In this document: positions 1 to 6,524 of the stretch, in pieces
Position numbering within the stretch: position 1 is the first letter of the stretch
Layout: every line of letters begins with the position of its first letter
DNA from: Lachnospiraceae bacterium
GTDB taxonomy: Bacteria; Bacillota; Clostridia; Lachnospirales; Lachnospiraceae
Length of the DNA: 8,494 nucleotides
Direction of reading: 5' to 3'
Assembly: GCA_017483425.1 (NCBI GenBank)
Contig: JAFUWM010000197.1
Coordinates: forward strand, 1-8,494
Made by a program: the position numbers and the translations under genes
Notes under the pieces: generated by a model
What the model saw: the letters and a program-made list of their open reading frames with translations, nothing else
Told to the model about the DNA's origin: nothing
The model's database searches: none

Positions 1-1380
1 AAATATAAGAACCGTGCCTGCCGCATATATACCCCAGCCTGAAAACTCCTCATTAAAGAAAATATAGAAAAGCATAAACAGCAGATACATGACAATAAAG
101 ATCCCGCTGATGATCCATGTAAGCTCATCGGTATGACTCTCTTCCCTGCAAAAAATAAAACATACCGCGAAGACCAAGGTCGGGAACAAAGCCGCGCATA
201 TAAGCTTCCATTTTTCCATATCCGCTATGCCGTCAAGCGATTCATAAGCTATTGTCAGGCAGACGATTATCAGCAAAAAAGCCTGCCTTGCTGGTATGGA
301 ATCAGGATAATTCATGCCATGCCATATGAATTCCAGCACATTGGTATTGAATGAAAAATAAAAAAAGACTATAAGTAACGCTCTTACTATCTTGTGCCGT
401 GTAAGGATTTCCTTATTCATGAAAAAAAGCGGCAGAAAGATGAGCAGCGCAAGAGATGCATATGTTGCGGGCTCGTGTCCGAGCCCCGTCTCAACTCCTA
501 CAGCAGCGAGGGATCTCAGCATAAGCTCCGGCAATGAAAGATAGAATTCTATCTCACTGGGAAAGCTGTTTCCCATAAAAGACGTGTCCCTTATTATCAG
601 ATACTCAGGCACGATAAGAACCGCCGTCATGCCTGCGGCGAGTATGGATGAGCCCGCAAAACGCGCAAGCGATAAGATCAGATTCTTTATTCCGGCAAAG
701 CTTTCGACAGAAACGGCTATGAAATATATGATAAAGAATATATCCATTATCATGGCGATATAGTAATTCGTCCATGTTATAAAAGCCATTACCAGGATAT
801 AGCGTGCTGCGCTTCTCTTTAATTCAATATCCTTCACGAGCTTTTCCATATACATTATCGCAAGCGGGGCAAGGGCTATACCCCACATCCACATGACGTT
901 CCAGTCGTAGGATGCCATGAAGCCGGAAAAGCCATAGCACAGGGAAAAAAGCACCGCAATCATCCGCCTTATCCTCTGATCCCTGAATATGAGATATCTG
1001 CACATGGAAGCGGAGGCGAAGGATATTTTCATATAGGTAATAAAGGTAAGAAACTCCAGCAGAAATCTCTCGGGGATAATCACGCTTATAAAGTTCAGCG
1101 GATCAGAAAGATAGTAAACGTACATCGCGAAAAAGGACGAGCCGAGCCCCAGATCAAAGCTGTATTTAAGGCTTTTCCCTTCGATGAGCCGGCGTCTCAG
1201 CTCATACAGAAAGGGCAGATACTGATGATAGAGATCCTTCCTTAAAAAAGTCACGCGCCCTGCGGGATATATCCCCTGGATGAAGCTGTAGATCAAAAGC
1301 ATCAAAAAAGACAGTATAAAGGCTGTCCGGCAGGGATGCACGCTTATTCTTTGCTTAGCTTTTTCCGTCAAAGAGCTCAT
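1..1380 (-). CDS. YfhO-family polytopic membrane protein, N-terminal 460 residues (3' end outside window)
   Basis: The frame is open without a stop from the ATG at 1380 to base 1, giving 460 residues of a family that is usually about 850 long. It matches YfhO: a first membrane helix near residues 19-36, an extracytoplasmic motif with D49 and YLPF (54-57), GLGSSFFAMYVYYLSDPLN (78-96), WNVMWMWGIALAPL (160-173), and HGMNYPDSIPARQAF (354-368). Many hydrophobic helices follow one another, so it is an integral membrane protein. YfhO proteins look like GT-C-type glycosyltransferases using lipid-linked sugars, and Bacillus YfhO is linked to lipoteichoic acid glycosylation; a role here is inferred. 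The start overlaps the end of the upstream LTA-synthase-like gene by 26 nt and has no clear Shine-Dalgarno, which suggests translational coupling. An in-frame ATG at 1437, with GGAAGG about 11 nt upstream, is an alternative start adding 19 polar residues. Confidence 0.88.
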   Translation of the reverse strand, partial: MSSLTEKAKQRISVHPCRTAFILSFLMLLIYSFIQGIYPAGRVTFLRKDLYHQYLPFLYELRRRLIEGKSLKYSFDLGLGSSFFAMYVYYLSDPLNFISVIIPERFLLEFLTFITYMKISFASASMCRYLIFRDQRIRRMIAVLFSLCYGFSGFMASYDWNVMWMWGIALAPLAIMYMEKLVKDIELKRSAARYILVMAFITWTNYYIAMIMDIFFIIYFIAVSVESFAGIKNLILSLARFAGSSILAAGMTAVLIVPEYLIIRDTSFMGNSFPSEIEFYLSLPELMLRSLAAVGVETGLGHEPATYASLALLIFLPLFFMNKEILTRHKIVRALLIVFFYFSFNTNVLEFIWHGMNYPDSIPARQAFLLIIVCLTIAYESLDGIADMEKWKLICAALFPTLVFAVCFIFCREESHTDELTWIISGIFIVMYLLFMLFYIFFNEEFSGWGIYAAGTVLIF

Positions 1381-3151
1381 GATATTGAAGGACTCTGTAT
1401 TCTGATATAGTCTTATCCTCTTCTGTCTCCTTATCATTAAGGTGATGACCTTCCGCGTCAATGGTACGTATGGCGGACAGAACAGGATATTTTAATGAGG
1501 TATCCATCAAAAAGCTCAGGTAAGGATATCTCCCGGCTCCGGCGATCTCAAGTGTCCTGCCGCCAAGGAAATTCGCGCTTGTATCGCCGCCGCTTTGCCC
1601 TGATATATCGTAATTTGCCCAGATCACATACGGCACTATATAACGGTTTTCCACATCAGCTTCACTTAAGTTCCTTGAATCCTTGCCCTGTATCCTTAAG
1701 ACCGGTCTCACGACAGAGTCAGACGGCTGATGATCGCCGAACATCACAATGACCGTGGGATCTTCCTTTTCAGCAAAGTAGTCAACTAGATATTTAAATG
1801 CCTCATCCGATTTTTTTATAAGTGTCAGATATCTTTCAGTGGTTTCTTTGTTCTTCAGGTTTTTATCAGACTCGATCTTTATCTTAGAAGGAAGATTCTT
1901 ATATGCCTTGTCATAGGGACTGTGGTTTTGCATAGTGACGCAGAAAGCAAAAAGCGGCTTCCCCGAACCCTGATTTGACTCATATTCTGATATCAGCTTA
2001 CGGGAGCACTCCATATCGCTTATGTAATCACGAACCCGTGAGGCATCCTTGTCAAAATCATCAATAAAAAGTTCTCTCTCAAATCCAAGCTGCGGATAGA
2101 CCCTTCCCCTGTCCCATCCCGCCTCATAGTAAGGGTGCATTCCCACCGTAGCGTATCCATTATCTTTTAAATAAGCCGGAATCGCGTATATCCCCTCGTC
2201 TACATACTGCTGGAACGGTATGGAGCCCTCCGGAAGAAACGCCAGTGAATTTCCGGTCAGGAACTCAAACTCGGTATTCGGAGTATTGCCGCCGACTATG
2301 GATACATTAAGCTCCCCGGTCAGGGCATTCTTGTATTCTCCTTTTTGAAGTGAATGAACAAAGGGCATATAGTCTTCATTCGTTTCAAAATCTCCCAGCA
2401 CGGAAAGATCAGAAAACGCCTCGTTCATCACTACTATGATATTGGCCTTGTTTTCATCAGGCGGTACCGCTTTGTAGTTATTAAGTATGTTATCTGCTTT
2501 TTCTTTTGAATAATCTTCGGGTCTTTTTACATTTATATACTGAAGCTCCATGAGAAAGGCCGTGAGAGTTCCGTCACGCTCTGATATCGCAGTCGGGGTA
2601 AAAAGCTTCGTGTAGAACCCGAAGAAATTCTTAGCAAACTCCGTCTGCACGAATGAGGTATAGAGCACGATAAACACAAAAGACAAAACAACGCCTACTG
2701 CCCTCACCGCATAAATTTCAGCTCCTGTATCCGGCAAAAGGCTTTTTAATGAAAGGTCTGCCAGACCGCTTATAATAAACAGCATGACAAAACCTGAGAT
2801 ACAGAGCACGGCTCTTAAACCCGGCACGTAATTATATCCGCCCGCAACCTCGGCAGCGATCCCAAGAGAACCCAGATCCCATGGCAGAAGTGTAACTCCC
2901 CTGAACTCCACGAGATAATACTCCGCAAGACCTAAGATCATGAACACAACGCACATGATCCTTAAAGAGATCGAGAGCTTCCCGGTAAGAAAAAAGAAAA
3001 GGGTATTTATCAGAATGAAGAGAAGTATATTTAATACCTGTATCCCCGCCTTCATCCTCACGAAAGGATTGTGGGTATACGCCTCAAAGATGTACATGAT
3101 AAGGGCGGGGATCACAATATACAAAAGAATGTTGTTTTTTAGTATTATCAT
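1355..3151 (-). CDS. LTA synthase family protein (membrane phosphoglycerol transferase, sulfatase-like fold)
   Basis: 598 residues with the LtaS layout: five N-terminal membrane helices (about 8-24, 38-56, 61-82, 111-131, 147-166), a linker, then an extracellular alkaline-phosphatase/sulfatase-fold domain from about 236. By comparison with LtaS, E244 (in VMNEAF) and D473-H474 (in MFGDHQPS) would bind the metal, T290 (in GGNTPNTEFEFLTG, 287-300) would be the catalytic nucleophile, and H410 in NHSPY lies in the active-site region. LtaS moves glycerol phosphate from phosphatidylglycerol onto a growing lipoteichoic acid chain outside the membrane. The exact polymer cannot be read from sequence, and a phosphoglycerol transferase acting on another glycan is the main alternative. 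It lies 77 nt after purA, separated by an inverted repeat, and its end overlaps the YfhO gene, so the two are probably co-translated. The start at 3151 has a weak GGACGG site 9 nt upstream and puts helix 1 at the N-terminus. Confidence 0.92.
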   Translation of the reverse strand: MIILKNNILLYIVIPALIMYIFEAYTHNPFVRMKAGIQVLNILLFILINTLFFFLTGKLSISLRIMCVVFMILGLAEYYLVEFRGVTLLPWDLGSLGIAAEVAGGYNYVPGLRAVLCISGFVMLFIISGLADLSLKSLLPDTGAEIYAVRAVGVVLSFVFIVLYTSFVQTEFAKNFFGFYTKLFTPTAISERDGTLTAFLMELQYINVKRPEDYSKEKADNILNNYKAVPPDENKANIIVVMNEAFSDLSVLGDFETNEDYMPFVHSLQKGEYKNALTGELNVSIVGGNTPNTEFEFLTGNSLAFLPEGSIPFQQYVDEGIYAIPAYLKDNGYATVGMHPYYEAGWDRGRVYPQLGFERELFIDDFDKDASRVRDYISDMECSRKLISEYESNQGSGKPLFAFCVTMQNHSPYDKAYKNLPSKIKIESDKNLKNKETTERYLTLIKKSDEAFKYLVDYFAEKEDPTVIVMFGDHQPSDSVVRPVLRIQGKDSRNLSEADVENRYIVPYVIWANYDISGQSGGDTSANFLGGRTLEIAGAGRYPYLSFLMDTSLKYPVLSAIRTIDAEGHHLNDKETEEDKTISEYRVLQYHELFDGKS

Positions 3152-3160
3152 CTGATTTTA

Positions 3161-3166
3161 CCGTCC
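3161..3166 (-). promoter_or_regulatory. Probable ribosome binding site of the LTA-synthase-like gene, abutting a hairpin
   Basis: On the minus strand GGACGG lies 9 nt before the ATG at 3151. It is a weak match to the Shine-Dalgarno consensus. It begins at the base directly after the second arm of the 15-bp inverted repeat, so an RNA hairpin there would touch the ribosome landing site. Confidence 0.45.
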
Positions 3167-3215
3167 GTATATATGGAAAATATTCCCTTACAAAACATAC
3201 ATTTTCCATATATAC
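3167..3215. repeat. Perfect 15-bp inverted repeat in the purA to LTA-synthase gap
   Basis: The arms are GTATATATGGAAAAT (3167-3181) and its exact reverse complement (3201-3215), separated by 19 nt. The repeat fills most of the 77-nt gap between the purA stop and the next start. In minus-strand RNA it would form an AU-rich 15-bp stem. Neither strand has a T-run directly after the stem and the stem is AU-rich, so it does not look like an intrinsic terminator. Possible roles are an operator, a processing or stabilising hairpin between two parts of a polycistronic message, a translation-control hairpin, or a copy of a small dispersed repeat. The sequence alone does not decide. Confidence 0.85.
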
Positions 3216-3228
3216 TGCACTGTAATAC

Positions 3229-4503
3229 TCATCTGTAAATAATATCCTCTCTCGCAGGTCCGTTGGAGATCAACGTGATCGGATATCCTATCTGCTTCTC
3301 GATGAAGAGTATGTATTCCCTGCAGTTCTCCGGCAGCTCCTCAAACTTCTTTATGCCTCTAATGTCGCACTTCCATCCGGGAAGTGTCGTAAGAACCGGC
3401 TTCGCTCTCTCAAGGTCTCTTGGATTAGGGAATTCATGAACCGTCCTGCCGTCGATCTCATAGTCCGTGCAGACAGGGATCTCATCTAGATATCCCAGTG
3501 CATCTACCACTGTAAACGCGACATCAGTAGTTCCCTGTACCCTGCATCCGTAGCGGCTTGCAACACAGTCATACCAGCCGACCCTTCTCGGTCTTCCGGT
3601 GGTAGCCCCGTACTCTCCTCCGTCTCCGCCGTGCTGTCTGAGTTCTTCCGCCTCATCCCCGAAGATCTCCGACGTAAAGGCGCCTGCGCCTACCGCGGAG
3701 GAATATGCCTTTGAAACCGTCACGATCTTTTGTATCTCATGTGGCGCTATGCCAAGGCTTACCGCCCCGTATGAAGCGATCGGCGAGGATGATGTGACCA
3801 TGGGATAAATTCCGTTATCAGGGTCTTTCATTGATCCGAGCTGGCCTTCAAGAAGTATCGTCTTTCCTTTTTTAAGCTCCTCTGTACAATAAAGACTTAC
3901 ATCGGTAAGATAAGGCTTTATTATATCCCTGTATTCCATGCAGGTTTCAAAAAGCTCCTTTGGATCAAGCGGATCCTTATGGTAGAGTCCCGTGAGCATC
4001 ACGTTTTTTAAGGTACAGATATCTTCAAGCCTTTCCTTCAAATAATCCTCATCCAGAAGATCACATGCCTGAATCCCCTTCTTTGCGTATTTATCCGAAT
4101 AAAATGGCGCTATGCCGCTGTGTGTTGATCCAAACGCCTTTCCCGAAAGCCTCTCCTCCTCACATACATCGAAAAGCACGTGATAAGGCATGAGGATCTG
4201 AACCCTTTCGGATATGAGTATCTTTGGTCTTGGCACACCCTTTGACACTATATCGTCAACCTCTGATTTAAGCTTCATCACATCAAGCGCGACGCCGGAG
4301 CCTATGACATTCGTCACGTTCTCGTTAAACACGCCCGAAGGGCACGTATGAAGCGCAAACTTTCCGTATTTATTCTTTATCGTGTGTCCGGCGTTTGCCC
4401 CGCCCTGAAAACGGGCAACTACATCTGCTTCCTCTGCAAGTACGTCAGTTATCTTGCCCTTTCCCTCATCGCCCCAGTTGGCTCCTACTATAGCTTTAAC
4501 CAT
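3229..4503 (-). CDS. purA: Adenylosuccinate synthetase (divergent Firmicutes-type PurA)
   Basis: 424 residues, the normal PurA length. The enzyme makes adenylosuccinate from IMP, aspartate and GTP in the cytoplasm, the first committed step to AMP. The P-loop-like NWGDEGKGK (9-17) carries the predicted catalytic base D12, and QGGANAGH (33-40) ends in the predicted acid H40. VTSSS (236-240), GATTGRPRRVGW (299-310) and the C-terminal SNGPARED (413-420) match the remaining conserved blocks. Several positions that bind IMP in the E. coli enzyme look replaced: the Arg in TGRGIGP corresponds to S129, the ARRGLR block reads AKKGIQ (140-145), and EGAQG reads EGQLG (219-223). The start shares its A with the purB stop (TAATG), with GGAGG 10 nt upstream, so purB and purA are translationally coupled. 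AMP formation is the likely role given the partner gene; altered substrate binding is an open possibility. Confidence 0.95.
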   Translation of the reverse strand: MVKAIVGANWGDEGKGKITDVLAEEADVVARFQGGANAGHTIKNKYGKFALHTCPSGVFNENVTNVIGSGVALDVMKLKSEVDDIVSKGVPRPKILISERVQILMPYHVLFDVCEEERLSGKAFGSTHSGIAPFYSDKYAKKGIQACDLLDEDYLKERLEDICTLKNVMLTGLYHKDPLDPKELFETCMEYRDIIKPYLTDVSLYCTEELKKGKTILLEGQLGSMKDPDNGIYPMVTSSSPIASYGAVSLGIAPHEIQKIVTVSKAYSSAVGAGAFTSEIFGDEAEELRQHGGDGGEYGATTGRPRRVGWYDCVASRYGCRVQGTTDVAFTVVDALGYLDEIPVCTDYEIDGRTVHEFPNPRDLERAKPVLTTLPGWKCDIRGIKKFEELPENCREYILFIEKQIGYPITLISNGPAREDIIYR

Positions 4504-5939
4504 TATACATTTACCTCCGCCTTTTCCCCGAGCAGGTCCTTATACTTAAGAAGCACAGGCTCCACATCCTCCTTTATAAACCTCTCCACCTGATGAGAAG
4601 CGCAGCCCGTATATTTTGCAGGATCAAGTCCTTCCTTCAGTACATCCAGAGAAACGCCGAACATATCATCAGCGGCAATAAGCTCTAAAAGATCATTATC
4701 AAGCCCGTCAGCCTTCACATGCTTACCGGCCTCCATGGAAAGTTCCCTGATCCTCTCATGTAGCTCCTGCCGGTTTCCGCCCTTATTCACGCAGTCCATC
4801 ATGATGTTCTCTGTCGCCATGAAAGGAAGCTCAGCCATGAGATGCTTATATATGACCTTATCATATACCACAAGCCCGTCCACGACATTCATATCAAGCG
4901 TAAGTATCCCGTCTGTAGCAAGGAACGCTTCGGGAATTGAAAGCCTTTTATTTGCCGAATCATCAAGGGTTCTTTCAAACCACTGTACCGATGACGTGAT
5001 CCATGTATTCATGGTATCCGACATAACATACCTTGAAAGAGATGCTATCCTCTCCGAACGCATCGGATTTCTCTTATAAGCCATCGCGGACGATCCGATC
5101 TGGGATTTCTCAAAAGGCTCCTCTATCTCTTTTAAATGCTGCAAAAGTCTGATATCGTTGGACATTTTGTGGGAAGATGCCGCGATGCCCGCAAGCACGT
5201 TCAGTACCCTTGCGTCGACCTTTCTAGAATACGTCTGCCCCGATACCGGATAGCAGGAATCAAAGCCCATCTTCTCCGCTATCATCGGATCGAGCTTATC
5301 GACCTTATCCTGATCTCCGTCAAAAAGTTCCAGAAAAGACGCCTGCGTGCCCGTGGTTCCCTTGGAGCCCAGAAGCTTAAGCGACCCCTGCACATATTCA
5401 AGATCGTTAAGATCCATCAGAAAGTCCTGAAGCCAGAGCGACGCCCTCTTTCCTACTGTCGTAGGCTGCGCCGGCTGGAAATGTGTAAAGCCCAGAGTCG
5501 GCAGAGCCTTATGCTCATCCGCAAAATCCCTAAGCTCCGCTATGACATTTACAAGCTTCTTTTTTATGAGGGACAGGGCGTCATTCATTATGATGATGTC
5601 CGTATTATCTCCCACATAGCAGGATGTAGCGCCCAGATGGATGATCCCGGCAGCTTTCGGACACTGCTTTCCGTAAGCATACACATGACTCATGACATCA
5701 TGCCGGACTTCTTTCTCTCTTGTCCTCGCCACATCGTAGTTTATATCATCAACATGAGCCTTCATCTCATCGATCTGCTCATCAGTGATATTAAGCCCAA
5801 GCTCTTTCTCCGTCTCGGCCAGAGCTATCCATAGCTTTCTCCATGTCGAGAACTTCTTATCCTCGGAGAATATATACTGCATTTCTTTCCCCGCATACCT
5901 CTCCGAAAGCGGACTTATATAGCTGTCAGTATCACTCAT
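4503..5939 (-). CDS. purB: Adenylosuccinate lyase, long animal-like type
   Basis: 478 residues of the fumarase/aspartase superfamily. PurB eliminates fumarate from SAICAR during IMP synthesis and from adenylosuccinate to give AMP; the enzyme is a cytoplasmic homotetramer. Visible motifs are RHDVM (79-83), HLGATSCYVGDNTD (101-114), FTHFQPA (151-157) with the predicted catalytic H153, the flexible signature loop SSAMAYKRNP (283-292) with the catalytic Ser at 283/284, QWFERTLDDSAN (319-330) and LPFMATENIM (371-380). The whole protein lines up with human ADSL as I recall it, from N-terminal PLSERYA to C-terminal KAEVNV, and is longer than the roughly 430-residue B. subtilis PurB. One oddity is Ala287 where the signature usually has Pro. 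The start at 5939 has AAAGGA 7 nt upstream and a strong promoter just ahead. The stop overlaps the purA start by one base. Confidence 0.97.
   Translation of the reverse strand: MSDTDSYISPLSERYAGKEMQYIFSEDKKFSTWRKLWIALAETEKELGLNITDEQIDEMKAHVDDINYDVARTREKEVRHDVMSHVYAYGKQCPKAAGIIHLGATSCYVGDNTDIIIMNDALSLIKKKLVNVIAELRDFADEHKALPTLGFTHFQPAQPTTVGKRASLWLQDFLMDLNDLEYVQGSLKLLGSKGTTGTQASFLELFDGDQDKVDKLDPMIAEKMGFDSCYPVSGQTYSRKVDARVLNVLAGIAASSHKMSNDIRLLQHLKEIEEPFEKSQIGSSAMAYKRNPMRSERIASLSRYVMSDTMNTWITSSVQWFERTLDDSANKRLSIPEAFLATDGILTLDMNVVDGLVVYDKVIYKHLMAELPFMATENIMMDCVNKGGNRQELHERIRELSMEAGKHVKADGLDNDLLELIAADDMFGVSLDVLKEGLDPAKYTGCASHQVERFIKEDVEPVLLKYKDLLGEKAEVNV
4514..4518 (-). promoter_or_regulatory. Ribosome binding site of purA inside the purB 3' end
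   Basis: GGAGG on the minus strand lies within the last codons of purB, 10 nt before the purA ATG at 4503. It supports that start and the TAATG stop-start coupling of purB with purA. Confidence 0.75.
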
Positions 5940-5946
5940 ACGATCA

Positions 5947-5952
5947 TCCTTT
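5947..5952 (-). promoter_or_regulatory. Ribosome binding site of purB
   Basis: AAAGGA on the minus strand lies 7 nt before the ATG at 5939. It fixes the purB start and sits about 20 nt downstream of the expected transcription start. Confidence 0.8.
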
Positions 5953-5978
5953 CAAACCACTGCCAAAACCAAAGAGAC

Positions 5979-6007
5979 ATTATATATCACACCTCACGTC
6001 ATTTCAA
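5979..6007 (-). promoter_or_regulatory. Sigma-A-type promoter of the purB-purA unit
   Basis: On the minus strand the -35 box TTGAAA (6007-6002) is followed by a 17-nt spacer (6001-5985) and a perfect -10 box TATAAT (5984-5979). This is 11 of 12 consensus positions at the optimal spacing. Transcription should start near 5972, leaving a leader of about 33 nt before purB. That leader is too short for a purine riboswitch, and I see no obvious operator dyad in it. The promoter lies entirely in the 88-nt gap after the YbaK-like gene, so purB-purA can be expressed independently of the upstream genes. Confidence 0.85.
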
Positions 6008-6027
6008 ATGCAACCAAAGCTCTTATT

Positions 6028-6510
6028 TCATTGTATTTTCTCCCACCCTTTGCACACATCACACCAACCGGCTGCATCTGAAGCTTTCTCCAATTCCTCC
6101 CGTGTAAGCTTCACCGATGTGAATTCATTACCGCCGGCGGGATACACATATGCAAATCTCTTCATTGAGACATCCAGCCAGACAGGTATATCCGCCGATA
6201 TGCCAAACGGACAGACTCCACCCGGCACAAAGCCGATAAGCTCCTCCACCCTGTCTCTCGGAATCATGCCGGGCTTTGTATGAAACTTTGCCTTGAATTT
6301 CGAACTGTTCACGCGCCCGTCTCCGGCCATTACAACTACAACAGGCTTACCATCAACCAGAAAGGATAAGGTCTTTGCGATCTCTGCTTCCGAGCACCCG
6401 ATCTGCTGCGCAGCGTGCTCTACAGTGTCGATCGTCTCTGCGTGCTCCGTGATACGATCCGCATATCCTTTATTTTTCAGCCATTCATAAACCGTCTCGT
6501 TTTTATGCAT
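6028..6510 (-). CDS. YbaK/EbsC family aminoacyl-tRNA editing protein
   Basis: 160 residues forming one YbaK/aminoacyl-tRNA editing domain, the usual size for a free-standing member. Such proteins hydrolyse mischarged tRNA, for example Cys-tRNA(Pro), in trans. Visible features are IAKTLSF (44-50) with K46 at the position of the conserved lysine, GDGRVNSSKFKAKF (63-76), GGVCPFG (97-103), LDVSMKRF (112-119) and YVYPAGGNEF (121-130). The substrate amino acid cannot be told from sequence. The start is the ATG at 6510, because AGGAG lies 5 nt upstream (6516-6520); an in-frame GTG at 6516 overlaps that site and cannot use it. The gene begins 14 nt after the stop of the aldo/keto reductase, so the two are probably one transcription unit. 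The purB promoter follows its stop codon. Confidence 0.92.
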   Translation of the reverse strand: MHKNETVYEWLKNKGYADRITEHAETIDTVEHAAQQIGCSEAEIAKTLSFLVDGKPVVVVMAGDGRVNSSKFKAKFHTKPGMIPRDRVEELIGFVPGGVCPFGISADIPVWLDVSMKRFAYVYPAGGNEFTSVKLTREELEKASDAAGWCDVCKGWEKIQ

Positions 6511-6515
6511 TATCA

Positions 6516-6520
6516 CTCCT
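6516..6520 (-). promoter_or_regulatory. Ribosome binding site deciding the start of the YbaK-like gene
   Basis: AGGAG on the minus strand lies 5 nt before the ATG at 6510 and partly overlaps the in-frame GTG at 6516-6514. It therefore selects the ATG and excludes the two-residue-longer GTG form. Confidence 0.8.
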
Positions 6521-6524
6521 GTTC

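Noticed and set aside
133..354. A short plus-strand open frame opposite the YfhO gene
   Set aside because: The opposite strand has an unbroken, clearly family-matching YfhO frame from 1380 to 1, so this is a shadow.
1378..1437. YfhO start at the upstream ATG (1437)
   Set aside because: It would deepen the overlap to 83 nt and add a polar extension before helix 1; the GGAAGG site is about 11 nt away. It is kept only as an alternative.
3167..3215. Inverted repeat as an intrinsic terminator of purB-purA
   Set aside because: The stem is AU-rich, the loop is 19 nt, and the base after the stem begins GGACGG rather than a T-tract on the transcribed strand; the other strand also lacks a T-tract.
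5136..5834. A 232-codon plus-strand open frame opposite purB
   Set aside because: It lies wholly antisense to a highly conserved purB, its translation resembles no family and it has no ribosome binding site context; it is a shadow of purB codon bias.
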